Shown in pieces: positions 10,128 to 21,497 of a stretch of 64,000 nucleotides of DNA (positions within the stretch are counted from its first letter, which is position 1; the number at the start of each line of letters is the position of its first letter). The stretch comes from Anopheles merus (lineage: Eukaryota; Arthropoda; Insecta; Diptera; Culicidae). The notes under the pieces were generated by a model, which saw nothing but the letters and a program-made list of their open reading frames with translations, did no database searches and had not been told where the DNA came from. The stretch covers positions 59,054,279 through 59,118,278 of the forward strand of contig NC_054082.1 of NCBI RefSeq assembly GCF_017562075.2, written 5' to 3'. The translations under genes were made by a program, and so were the position numbers.

Positions 10128-10440
10128 TGATATATAGAATGTTGGTGTGAATAATGGTGCGCGCAGGGACGTACAATGAATGGAGAGAGGACGTACATTT
10201 AATTTTTGCACAGAGAGAGTGAACGAAGCAATGAAAGAAGGTGTGGTGGTACAGAACGGTTTTGGAATATCGGGAGACCGAAGGGAAGGGGAAGCGAGAA
10301 GAGAAATGAAGTATATACAAACTACAAAACACAAACACAGTAAAAACGTATGTCGCACAGAGTAGGAAATCTGGTGGAGATCAATGAAGAGAGCGAGAGA
10401 GAAAGCCAAATAAATCGATGGATCGACACACAAAGGCTAC
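10128..10440 (+). repeat. Inverted copy of the me31B 3'UTR-like tail
   Basis: This is the reverse complement of about 4734-5024 with small indels. The best visible difference is around 10190, where extra bases are present. In this orientation an me31B copy would be read on the + strand, and its coding part would fall in the gap. None is visible left of the gap. Confidence 0.8.
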
Positions 10441-10448
10441 GTGTAGTA

Positions 10449-13112
10449 TTAGCGAAGACCACTTTGAGAATCGTTGGCATCTATTACTTCTCCTGGATCT
10501 GTGCTGTGTTGGAGAAAATGTGCGCGTAGTTCTGTGGCTGTTTCGTTGGAGGTGGCGTCGATGGCCAGTCCGTCTTCGTCTTTTTTAGGAACGGGGTCCT
10601 TTGAACCATCCTTTGGTACCCATCTCCACTCGGAAATATCTGAGGATTGTAGGATTTCGCTAACTCGAAACGCTACAAATTGGTGGTATTTCCTATGATC
10701 GGATGATAGCCAGTTGAGTACGTCCTCCGAGTCGGTCCAGAACATCCTCCTGTGGATAGTAAAACTCACAGACCTTTGTACTGTCTCGGCAAGTCGAACG
10801 CCAATTACAGCTGCCTGCAGTTCCGACTTAGGGATTGACAGGAAACTGATCGGTGCTACCTTCGTCTTTGCACTAACTATGCTACATTCTATGATACCTT
10901 TATCTTCGAAACGAAGGTAGCAGACTGCCGCGAAACCCATCTCGCTTGCGTCTACAAACGTGTGGAGCTCTATTTAAGCGTCTGTTTCTGTTTGGTTTCT
11001 GAAACAGCGCGGTATTTTTAGGCCAACTATCTCGGGCAAATCTTGTGTCCATTTAGCCACTTTTCCTCCTGTTGGGGAGGGATACTGTCGTCCCAACCTA
11101 TCGACGATCGTCACAGCTCCTGATTATTTATTTTTAGTCTCATGACGAAATGGGCTATGAATCCGAGTGGGTCAAAAATGGTCATTGGTACTCGTAGTAG
11201 TTGTCGTTTTGTTGGACCCTTTTCTTGTGGCATAGTTAGTTAACGTCCTTAAGTTTGTCGGATATACGGAACGTAAAGCAGTCATTTTTAACGTCCCACC
11301 ACATTCCGAGTACCTTTCTGTCTGGGTTTCTCCGATGTCTAGGTTTTTTTCTTCGGGGGCCGATGAGCCTAGGAGTGCCTTACTGACGGTAGCTGAATTA
11401 GAGATCCAATTTCTCATTTCGAAGCCGGCTGCTGCGTGGATCTCTGCTACCTTTGTCGCTGTATTTATGGCTGCTGCTTCGGTTTCTGCGCTGAGCAGCA
11501 TGTCGTCTACGTAGTGCTGTTGAATAATAGAGTTGACTGCTTCGGGCTGTTGTGACATGTATTGCTCTGCATTATGATTGTTTACGTATTGGGCTATACT
11601 TGGCGAGCAGCACGCTCCGAAAGTCATCACCTCCATTACGTACACTTCGGGTTCGTCTTCCAATTCGCCTTGTTGCCAGAAAAAACGTTGGCATTGTTGG
11701 TCGTCCTTCTTGACCTAGACTTGGTGAAACATCTCACCGATGTCACCGCACACTGCTATTTTATGTTCCCTGAATCGTATAAGTACAGATAGAAGACAGG
11801 TGATCTGATCTGGGCCCTTAGCAGCATGGAGTTTAGTGATAGATCCTTTGTTTTAGCTGCTGCGTCCCACACTAATCTCAACTTTCCAGGCTTGTTTTTG
11901 TTAAATGCGGGGAAAACGGGTAGGTACCATATACGAGGGTAAGAAGACATCAACTCACTTTTGCTAAGTTTTCTAATGTAGCCTTTTTCCGATATTCTTT
12001 AAGCTTCTTTTAACAGCGTTGTGAAGTTCAGGGTCGCGCGCCAGTTTCAGTTTGAGACAGTTCCAGCGTTTTCTGGCCATACCTTCGCTATCGGGTAGTG
12101 TGACTCCATCATACTTCCACAGCAGCCTGCTTCGTATCGCCCTCCGTCTTTCCGGGTTATGGATGTCAGTCCTGCAGCTGATCTTAGCTCTTCCTCCGGT
12201 GTATGAGACTTCCTCTAAAGATGCTAAGGCTGTCAATTGAAAAGTATTGTTTTACGGCGTTGTGTAGTTCTTGCAACGTGTCTTCGCATTTGCATCGGCT
12301 CACCTGATAGCAGTCCGCAGCAATGTCTGCCTTTGCGATTCCTTACAGCTTCCGAAAATCAGCCATCCTAATTTTGTGTTGACTGCCACCGGCTCGTTAT
12401 ATCCCCCTTCTAGGCTTTCGTTGCAAAACCTAGGCTCGCGTTATCCAGACCAATTAGCAGTCGAGAGTGTGCATGGGCGTATGACTCCATGTCTACTCCA
12501 TCTAGGTGTGGGTACCTTTTTCCTAATTCGATCAGGTTCAACGTTTGGGAACGGATGGATAGGTTGGTGACAGTACGGGCGTCACTTATAGTGAAACGGT
12601 TGAGTTGTTTGGGGCCAGACACCTCGAATCTGACACGTTTGAGTTGTCCTTTCTGTTAGATATTCCTGCAGTCCATTGCAGGCAGATGGGGCTCGTTGGC
12701 CCATCTAATTCTAGCTCATCCGCTAGGGACTTTTCTATAAGCGTCAGTTCGGAACCGTCGTCAAACATAGTACGTCTGTACACTTCCTGTGTGCCCGTGT
12801 AGAACCACTGGTAGCACTCTAAGCAGTGTAGAGGTGCTTAGCTGACGTATATTGCATTGGTATGTAGCGTTCATATGGGCGGCCTCATTTCTTTGCGCGG
12901 GGTGGAGTAGGGTGATGTCTTTGGTTGCATCCGCCCACTCCACAGTTCCTTCTGTAGTTGCACGTACCTGCATGTTTCTTCAAGCATAAGAAACATACAT
13001 TAGTAGATCGAGCGGCGTCCCATCGGGCATCGCTGTTGAACCCCAAAAAATGCTCGCATCGTATGATCGTCGGGCGCGTTCCGTAGCATATTACACACTT
13101 GGGTGGGAGCAC
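10449..13112 (-). pseudogene. Bel-Pao pol remnants (right copy)
   Basis: Pieces of the same pol are readable on the - strand: the zinc knuckle (about 12885-13112), protease with DDGSE (12410-12783), the RT start (11756-12236), RT palm with YVDD (11172-11663) and RNase H (10449-10940). The frame is interrupted many times, more often than in the left copy, mostly by single-base differences. The stop inside RT at about 11715 is shared with the left copy. The A-run disruption of the left copy near 3800 is not present here, so RT extends further in frame. Confidence 0.8.
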
Positions 13113-14732
13113 CTTTGGCTGGTTGCCCTTGTCTGATTACACACGTTTTTTGCGATGTTGCTGCGTCGTCATCTCGCATCAGCATACTGGCCTTCCCCAC
13201 TATACCTTTGATCCAGGACGAGAAATCGTACAATGAAATTGCAGGTAAGTTTTCGCAGTATCCTCCCCAGTCGTACTTCATAGTGGATGGTAGTTTGTTC
13301 ACCAACGCATCCAGGAGGGAGGAATCATAGAAAAAGGTCCCATGTCGGTCACCACAAGCTTGCACCGTAGATAAGATGTTTTTTATAGCCAGCACGAAGT
13401 CAACCACAGTTGATGGTCGGTCTAGGCAGGGGGAGGTTAGATCTCTTATGCGTTGTGCACACAGCTCTATTATTCTCCTTGGCATTCCGAATTGCATTCT
13501 AAGCGTGTCGATTACCTCGTCCACGTTGCAGGGGTGAAGGAGAAGACCGTAGACCGCCTGATATGCTGGTCCCTTAAGGGAGGCTTTAAGACGTTGGATG
13601 TTTCCCTGTTTGTCAGCCCACACATTTCGGTTGAATCTTCGAATGCAACAAGGAAGTCCGGCCACTCTTCTGCGGATCCATCGAACATGGGGAGAGCAGC
13701 TGGGATGATATGTCGCGAAAGTATTTGTTGCTGTGTGGGCAGCGTGCGTTGGGAGCTAGAAGCGTCTCTCATGGATGGTGGAAGGTACTTTCTCATTAAG
13801 GAGGCTGTTCTCTCGTTGTACATGTTCTGCTGGCTATTCTCATTTGAAAACCTCACTGAGCTAGGATGGTACTTGCGTGTTTCATTCTCTCTCGGGTAGG
13901 CGACCCTCTCCGGTTCTGCTACGACCTTTCTCGCGGGTTTGTCGTCCCGAAGGGTTTGAGTTTTAGCTAGGAACTCGTCTTGCTCTCTCGCATTGGGCTT
14001 ACCTGCTTGAGTGCCCGTGAGTGGCTTAGGGTGTCTCCCTGAGTTTTCCTTCTGAGTTCTCTCTCTTCCTTGGGTTGGAGTGGACGCGTGGTTGGGTTTC
14101 TCCATAATTGTGCACTCACCTGGTACAGCGGGTTGGGACAACGCTACGGGCTTCTTGTTCAGGGCATGCGCCGATGGCTCGATCATTTTACACTGCATGC
14201 TCTCGGCTGCATCTCCACTGACCCATGCTGCAACTCGATCGTCACCGTCGATAGCAAGCTCATCCAGGAGCGATGCCGCGTCTTCCGTGTTGGCGAGAAG
14301 AATCTCGTACCGGCGCCTCGTAAACCTCCTCTTAGATTCGAATTCCCGTCTATCGATCTCCTCCTCTTCCGCCATCTGCTCCAACAGCAGATCCAAACGC
14401 GTCTTATTCACTCTGCTACCAGATCTAGAACTGGGAGCGACGGGGTAGACCGGTGGGTGTCGCGGCGTTGAAGACGGTCCCGCCACTGCCGCCATTGGTG
14501 TTGCCGATGTAGGGCTTGAAGCCGCGGGGAGTCCTGCCTCCTCCCCACCATTCCGCTCCTTACACGGGCGGCAAATCCAGCTCTTTTCTTCCACAGCGTT
14601 AGACACGCTCACGCACGTGTAGTGGTGCCACATATCACAGAGGTCACATGCTACGACGTTGTCCTCCTTCTGCTGCCCGCACGTGCCGCATTTCACCTCA
14701 CTCGCGCTCAGACTCTCTCTTGCGTTCGCCAT
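13000..14732 (-). pseudogene. Bel-Pao gag with PHD finger (right copy), frameshifted
   Basis: The start at 14732 and the first ~370 codons, including the eight PHD zinc ligands, match the left copy. One A missing at about 13616-13620 (AAA against AAAA in the left arm) ends this frame at 13512. The remaining gag continues in another frame at 13000-13665. A second single-base difference near 13125 changes the gag/pol overlap. A homopolymer length difference is as likely to be a sequencing error as a mutation. Confidence 0.8.
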
Positions 14733-15170
14733 CGCGCACTTTTAGAACGTAGATACCTTGCTCTCAAACGTAAAAGATGGATTTTTTTTTTAATTTGTGG
14801 AAAAAGCGACTTAATCGACTTTAATGTAAAAGGAAAACGACTTAGAAGGCTTCAACTCGGCTTCTTTAATGGAAGTACTCAAAATTAAATGAACAGAAAA
14901 AACTGCGTTGATCTCGCTTTTTTTTGCCTTAATCCGGCTTAGTTTTTTGTTTATTCTAGTAAAGGGTACTGGTCGTGCTATTAAAAAAAATCCGTGTCTC
15001 TCCTTCGCTTATTTTGTCGCTACTGCCTTCGTGTTTTTTTATTCGTGTCGTGGCGGCCCTCTAGCGTTCGGTTCTGTGGTCCGTCGCAGGCGGCCATCTA
15101 GCGCTTGGTTCCATCCGTCTTGTCGGGAGGCTTGTGATGGTTGTCTGGCTGTCAAGGCTGTTTGACAACA
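14733..15170 (-). repeat. Bel-Pao leader/LTR of the right copy
   Basis: This is non-coding sequence ahead of gag on the - strand. A TGTTGTCAAACAGCC start at 15170 fits an LTR beginning with TG. Only one LTR is visible for the copy, so the boundary is a guess. Confidence 0.5.
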
Positions 15171-16183
15171 ACTTCAGTCGCACAATTATCAGATCGCTAT
15201 GCTGATAGTCTATGGAAGTTGCCGGCCACTTTTTCAATGTCTTTGAGAGCAAGGACAATTTGTTGCTTGTCAAATAGAAAATCGTAGATCTCAATGGTTA
15301 GAAAATTTGTAACATATTTTCATATCTTGTTAAATATTCATCTTACAATATGAAAATATGTTTGGTGATAGTGCAGACGTACCTGTTTATCTGTGTAGAA
15401 GTCTTTCTTAAACGGTACTGTCGTGATTTTCCATATTTAATTAATCTGTTTTTAACAAAGTTTCAAGAATTAATATTAACTGAACTTCTCTCTCGTAAAT
15501 CAATTACTAGACTCACTAACTTTTGTCGATGTATTTTCTTGATCCTTTTCCTATGTATCGTAGATCGTTTTCTTTGTACATCCGATGCATCTCATTGTCC
15601 ATGCCTGCTCTGGTATTGTATTGTTTTAGCTGTTACACTGCTTCTAGATGACCAACTTTGATACCGCGATAAATTTTGTACGAGCTCTTTTTGCTTATAA
15701 AACTTCTCGGTTTTAGAACAAAATCAAGGGCAACCGTGATTGTCGCGGGTTTGTGAAATTATCACAAAAAGCAGTGCTCGCGTTTCGCGACAAAACAATC
15801 AAAGTTAGCCATGCTTTCGTGCTAAATCGTAGACGGATTGACAGGTGAAAAGTGTCGCCAAAAATCGTCGCGGAAGATTTTTTGGGTCGGCTAGAAGCAG
15901 TGTTACATGAATTCTAAATATTTGCTGATGCTGATGGATAGCTTCTTCTTTATGTAGTTACCAATGGTTGCAGTCAAAAATCGAAGAGTTATAGGATTGT
16001 TTAAGTGAGTTTAATTAATACGGGACCCAGAGATTTTAGTCTGCAATTTTTTCATAAGACACATAAGACAATGTTTTTTTTTCAAATTTCAATAATTAAT
16101 TGGTTGTACCATACTTATATGTTTTACTTAATGAATAGGTTTCTTAATGAAAAATGGACAGTAAGTTGTTTTCTAGAGCTTAT
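15171..16183. other. No gene recognised
   Basis: AT-rich flank of the inverted structure. The ORF of about 100 codons on the + strand at 15350-15661 is hydrophobic and low-complexity without recognisable similarity. Nothing else stands out. Confidence 0.4.
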
Positions 16184-17463
16184 TTAGTCTTTATAAATTT
16201 GTTTATAAACAGCTATCTCATTGTGTATACTATGACTTACTTTTGAGAACCTCTCTTCGTTTTCGTCCATTGTTTCGATTTCAGCTAGGGCTTTCTCCAT
16301 ACAGCTAAAAGTTTCTGCCAGCTTGTTAGTCTTAAAGGATTTTTTATCAGTCTCTTCATCACTACTTTCTTCGCCAGTCTCTAAATACTCTTCTAGAACT
16401 TCTAATGTTTCTATTTTAATTCGCCCATCATTTGATAACGACTTTGCCGCTGTTGCTATGATATGATAAGCTGCTTCATTCATCTAAATTAACTTCTAGT
16501 TCTGATTGATTGGCCAACTCAACACATTCTTTGACAATTTCATCACTTTGTGTTTCGAATCAAAATAAACAGGGATAACATTTTAAAGCAAGAACTCATT
16601 GTTTCTGTTTTTACTTCTTGCCACGCCTCTGCTATATGCTCTACAGCATTTAATATGTTGAATTGTTTCCAAAATTCAATTAAAGACAAATTTGTCTGAT
16701 CTTCCATGCTTTGGTTGCATGTTTAAACACGCGACGCAGGTTATATGATTTGAACGTAAAAATGATTCCTTGGTCCATGGATTGGCCTTAATACGGTTGT
16801 TTTTGGTGGTAGAAAAATTACCTCTACGTTTATTACCTCTCCATGTCATCTAGTTCAATAAGATATCCAGGGACGTTATCCAGTTATAGCACCACTTTGA
16901 ATGAAATGTCTTTTTCCGCACAATATGCTTACTTCCGGTATAACATACTCGCAAAAAAAATGGTAAAAATTGAACGCGTCACCCATGTTTTGGAATCCCA
17001 CTTCTAAACTACTGGAAGGCTATTCAAATTAATATTTTTATGCTCGTGGTTTGCGACAACGATAGACTACAAGAGGCTTTAATTTCATGTTTTCAATTAA
17101 ATTTCCTCCTAACATAATAGTAAGTCTATCTTTGGCCTCTTTGAATCCCGGCATTACTTCTGTCTGCCTACTAATGTAGCTGCGCACTGGCATTTTCTTC
17201 CAAAACAATTAAGTTTGATCTACATTAAATATTTGTTCCGGGAAATACCCTTTTTCCGATATAAGATTTTTTAAATTATCTGGGAAACGGTATGCGGCAT
17301 CTTTATCTGAACTCGAAACTTCACCATATATTTTAAGATTGTGCAAATTTGCACGTTTCTTGAATCTTGCCAACCAGCATTTACTAGCCTTAAATTATTC
17401 GTGATATTTTTTTTCTTCTCCTTTTATATCATTATACAAAGATAATGCTTTTCTTGAATGTTT
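16184..17463 (-). pseudogene. Decayed pogo/Tigger-type DDE transposase
   Basis: Conceptual reading on the - strand in several frames gives blocks characteristic of Tigger transposases (Tc1/mariner superfamily, pogo group). These are a CENPB-type DNA-binding piece (CWLARFKKRANL), the first catalytic block (IFNVDQT then FWKKMP), GFKEAKDRLTIMLGGN, a second catalytic block (LDNVPGYL), INVEVIFLPP, and the C-terminal FWKQFNILNAVEHIAEAW. The last ~100 codons (16184-16483) are open and acidic. Many stops and frameshifts make it inactive. The N-terminus and the terminal inverted repeats were not found. Confidence 0.8.
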
Positions 17464-17667
17464 TAGAGGCTTAGCGGTATGCGTTTTTGTGTTAAATCAT
17501 TTATCCCATATTTGTTTATTTTGTTATTTGTAAATGTTTAGTGTTTGGCCATCATTGGCCTTATCACTGATCTTACAAACTAAACTTATAATAACATAAA
17601 GCATCACGGTACAATGTAACAGCAGCACAAAATAAATAACACAGAGTATCACAGCAAGAAAAACAGG

Positions 17668-18864
17668 TTAACTTAGGGAATTCCAGTCAAAAGAGTCATA
17701 ATGTGCATTAAATCTGATAGCCATCGCAGTCAAAGGTTCATTATCGCTATATGCACATCTAGTTTGGTCAACTCTTAGTATTCTAAAGTTTCTTAAAATA
17801 CGAGCAGGTACGTGGAAATTAACTCTAGCTAAAAGGTCCGGTGAATCTATCTCTCCTAGGATGATTTTTTTCATGAACAAGATTTGCGCCGTTTCGCGAC
17901 GAGTAGCGAGAGATTCGAGTCCAAAAATTAAACACCGGGCATGATAACTAGGTCTCGCTGCTACGTTACGCCAGGGTGTGAACCGTAAGACCAAACGGAT
18001 GAATTTTTTCTGCACTGACTCAATCTTATTCGACCATAAGATTGACGACGATGGGCACCAAACTACTGAGGAGTATTCTAAGATGGATCTGACTAATGAT
18101 TTGTAGAGTGCGACAAGACAATATGGGTCGGAGAATTCTCTCGACTGCCTGCGTATAAATCCTAGCATTCTGTTCGCTCTATCAATAATTTCGTTATGGT
18201 GCACATGAAAGTCAAGTTTACGGTCAAGAGTAACTCCTAAGTCTTTTACTGCACTGTGTCGTTGTAATTGTGTACCGGAGATGCAGTAGTTAAACACTTT
18301 TGGACAAGTAGAACGGTGAAACGACATGGACAAACATTTATCAACAGAAATTTGTAGGTCGTTGTTCAGACACCAGTCGGAAAAAGAGTCGATCGATGCT
18401 TGCAGAACAAGACAATCACCAAAACACCTCACAGGAAAAAAAAGTCTAATATCGTCCGCATACAATAAACATTCAGATTCCCTTACTACAGTAGTAACGT
18501 CATTGAAAAATAGAGAAAACAGCAAGGGTCCAAGGTTACTACCCTGTGGCCCGCCTGAACAACTCACGAATTCCCTAGATGTCATACATTCAACTTTGAC
18601 GCGATATCGACGATTGGTGAGGTAAGATTCGAACCACTCCACTAAATGGGTAGAGAATCCAAGACGAGCAAGCTTCGCCAACAGTAAGCGATGATTCACC
18701 CGATCAAAGGCAGCATTAAGGTCGGTATAGATTACATCCATCTGGGCTCCCGAAGCGAATGCAGCATGGCAGTGAGATACAAACTCCACCAAATTGGTGG
18801 TCACACTGCGGCGAGGGAAGAACCCGTGTTGGCGTGTTGATATCAGCGAGCGGCAACAGTTCAA
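17668..18864 (-). pseudogene. Non-LTR reverse transcriptase, C-terminal ORF (398 aa)
   Basis: This ORF carries HGFFPRRSVTTNL, the DLNAAFDRVNH block with the first catalytic Asp, GPQGSNLGPLLF, the catalytic LLYADD near residue 133, the thumb region, and a C-terminal part with YCLVALYKSLVRSILEYSSVVW. This arrangement is that of CR1/Jockey-like elements. The upstream half of RT is in a different frame. A single missing base at about 18860 separates them. The ATG here is not a natural start. Confidence 0.85.
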
Positions 18865-19997
18865 GAGTTCTGGACGACAATTTCAAAAACCTTAGCACCT
18901 GCAGGCAAAGTAGTAATGCCACGGTAGTTTTCCACTAAGCTCTTATCCCCCTTTTTATGCACAGGAAACATGTAGGACGATTTCCATGCTGCTGGAAACA
19001 TACGCTGATTGAGCGAGAGTGTAAAGATACGAGCCAGAGGTCCGGCCAAAACTTCGCTGCATTTGGCAAGAACTGCGGTTGGAATACCATCAGGTCCAGG
19101 GTTGTAGGATGGTTTGACCTGCTTGAGCGCCTTTAGCACAGAGTCTCTGGAGATGTTTATGTCACGCACATTAACATCGACAGCGTCGGAGGGCACGTTG
19201 TTGAGAGCAGCATCCAATAAGAAGCCAGGAGCTTCAGTGGCAAACGAACTCATGAAACGATCGGCAAATAAATTGCAGGTTTCCTCTTTGGTACACGAAG
19301 TTGTTCCATTAAAGGAAACTATAGCTGGCAGGGAGCTGTTTTTCCGTTTTGTGTCGACATACCTCCAAAATTTTTTCGGTTTTCTTCTTAAATTGAACTT
19401 TATACGAATCAAAAAACGAGAGTGAAGTTGTCTATTATAGCTTCTATATACATTGTGTGCAGCGATGAACCGCAATCTCGATTGTTGTGTTCCACTGTTT
19501 TGGTAAAACCGATAGCAGGAACATTTGTTTCGTTTTAAACGGCGTAATTGAGCATTACCCCACGGTGGACCCTGTCGTGGACGTTTTATAGGGCAACAGG
19601 CAGATAAATGTTCCGTAAATTTCCGATTGAACACATCGAGTACATGGTTTACGTCCGGGTTTCCATCAAGGAATGACCAGTAAGAGGATTGCAGTAGATC
19701 ATTTAGAATCAAAAAGTTTGTGCGACTGTAGTCGAGCATGCCTGATTTTTGATTTGATGTTGTGTGATGTTCTGCTTTGGCTATACCGTTCGGCAGGCAT
19801 AGCTCTATAGGCGGATGATAGCAATCAATAGCAACTATGGGGAAGGGTGTTATTGCCGGTGGAGAGCATTGTTGCAGGATATCGTCGCATACAAAGATCA
19901 AATCGAGGTATTTATTCGACGCATTATGAATTTTGTTAATCTGGTACAGTCCGTTACTATTCATACAATCAAGAAAACAATACTTTTTCATCTTCAA
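18861..19997 (-). pseudogene. Non-LTR endonuclease end and RT fingers (378 aa)
   Basis: Upstream part of the same element. An endonuclease C-terminal block is visible (NKYLDLIFVCDD, then DCYHPPIEL where functional enzymes usually have SDHxP, so the key His context is altered). After a basic linker, RT begins with NPGPDGIPTAVL and FPVHKKGDKSLVENYRGIT. The frame ends at 18861 because of the missing base. The first Met is internal; real coding would have started further 5', outside this copy. Confidence 0.82.
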
Positions 19998-20304
19998 CTA
20001 TACTATCCTCCTGAGCTCTCGTCATTAATGTAGACTCTAATGTTGCCTTTTTAATTGTATCTTACTACTGATCCTTCGATCTATTTATTGTTCTAATGGT
20101 TGATTCGAGTCGAGGGTGTCTCTGACGATGTGGGGGTAACATTTTCCCCATTCGTGTATTTTGATCATTTTAAATTTTTCACTGAAGCTGATGGAACTTG
20201 CTTAAAAACCATATTTTCCCGTGCAAATTGGATGAAATTCAATGGCCGTCAGTATTTACCTGTTTGGATGTAATTGGTAATTGTGACATGGCCACGATCA
20301 CAAG

Positions 20305-20475
20305 GTATCCAAAGAAAATTTGAAGCGAGATCATGTCTACGTTAACAACAATGGATGCACGACGTTTAAGTAGAACATATCTTAAATGTAGAACATAGAA
20401 CACATCAGTGCTACAATTTCTAACAGAATGCGCTAAAGCACTTGTGTAACCATTCATGGATAGCAACATTATATA
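20305..20475 (+). repeat. Dispersed repeat, left member of an inverted pair
   Basis: GTATCCAAAGAAAATTTGAAG to the TA before 20476 is the reverse complement of about 24068-24238 with good identity. The pair shows that the foldback element at 20476-21497 was inserted into this older repeat. Confidence 0.85.
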
Positions 20476-21497
20476 CACCTGTTTCCAGCTACGTTCGAAT
20501 CTCGAGCCGTTTGTATCGAATCGCAAACTGCCTGCTTCGAATCGGATGCCTCTACGATCGAATGCGTGCAACCATGGTTGAATCGCCTTCCACTACGGTC
20601 GAATCGTATGCCACTACGATTGAATCGTGTGCCGCTATCATTGGATTTATAAAAGGTAGAGCATAGTAAACGGTTTGTTTACGGTTGCAAACTGCTTCCT
20701 TCTTCGCGGATGGAAATTATCGTGGTCCCTTGTTGATGGTAAAATCCTTGTTTTCAACTAATATTCGGTGTTCGTTGTTGATGGTAAAATCCTTGGTTTA
20801 AACCAATATTCGTGGGGTTTACCTATAATCAGAGAATAAATCCCTTGTATTAGTATTTTACCAACGAAATGCCTTCGGCGAAGAGGAAACACCATTCAAA
20901 CGTAAAACAACAGTTTGCTATGCTCTTGCTTTCAGAAATCCAATGGGAACGGCACACGATTCGATTGTAGTGGCCCACGATTCGACCGTAATGGAAGGCG
21001 ATTCAACCGTACTGGCTCGCGATTCAACCATGGGTGCACGCATTCGATCGTAGTGGCATGCGATCAGTGGCGGATTAAGGGTATCGGGGACCCTAGGCGG
21101 AAAGACGAGTTAAGGCCCCTGTAAATGGTAAATGTTGTTGGGACGGGGGACGGGGGGGAGGGGTGGTGTAGCCGCACTAAACTTACTGTTTGGAGATTTA
21201 ACAGTAAACTTGAAATGCCGTCGGGGCCCCCTTCGATCACAGGCTCACAGGCTCTAAAATTTTTGCTGACGGGGGGGAGGGGGAGGTGCAAATGATTCGC
21301 CAGCATCGGGACCCCAACGGCCATCCTTCCGGGAGCCCTTGTCGCTAGTCCATACGGTATACTATAGAATGGCGATCTACGGGGCCTCTAAATCGGCGGG
21401 GCCCCAGGCGACCGACTAGTCCACCTACCGTTAGATCCGCCACTGCATGCGATTCGAAGCAGGTGGTTTGCGATTCGAACGTAGCTGGAAACAGGTG
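20476..21497. mobile_element. Foldback element with TA target duplication, made of ~20-bp degenerate repeats
   Basis: The ends are CACCTGTTTCCAGCTACGTT and its reverse complement, flanked by TA on both sides. The arms are long (roughly 200 bases or more) and consist of degenerate units such as ATGCGATTCGATCGTAGTGGC. The centre (about 20660-20930) has no ORF. The homologous repeat at 24068-24238 lacks this element and keeps one TA, which confirms the borders. The right arm is interrupted by a hAT-like insertion at 21065-21445. Non-autonomous; the superfamily is unproven, and the TA site suggests Tc1/mariner-like mobilisation. Confidence 0.85.
21065..21445. mobile_element. Non-autonomous hAT-like element (381 bp), nested
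   Basis: The termini are CAGTGGCGGATTAAGGG and, inverted, CAGTGGCGGATCTAACGG. The element is flanked by a perfect 8-bp duplication CATGCGAT (21057-21064 and 21446-21453), the duplication size typical of hAT transposons. The interior is GC-rich with G-runs and has no credible ORF. It sits in the right arm of the surrounding foldback element, so it is the younger insertion. Confidence 0.9.

Larger units (their letters stand above)
10128..15170 (-). mobile_element. Inverted right arm: second truncated Bel-Pao copy
   Basis: From 10128 to 15139 this is the reverse complement of 5024-1. The coordinate sum drifts from 15140 near gag to about 15160 near the truncation, so only small indels separate the arms. 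It has the same truncation before integrase, the same RT stop and the same junction to the 3'UTR-like segment. Most differences seen are run-length changes in homopolymers. The similarity cannot be followed past 15139 because the left arm leaves the window. The probable LTR start is 15170. Confidence 0.85.
17540..20034 (-). mobile_element. 5'-truncated non-LTR retrotransposon (CR1/Jockey type)
   Basis: The element runs on the - strand with the 3' end near 17540. It keeps the C-terminal part of the endonuclease, the full reverse transcriptase and the C-terminal domain, plus about 120 bases of 3'UTR. The 5' part of the endonuclease and any ORF1 are missing, as expected for incomplete target-primed reverse transcription. 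The exact 3' end and target-site duplications could not be set. Confidence 0.82.
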
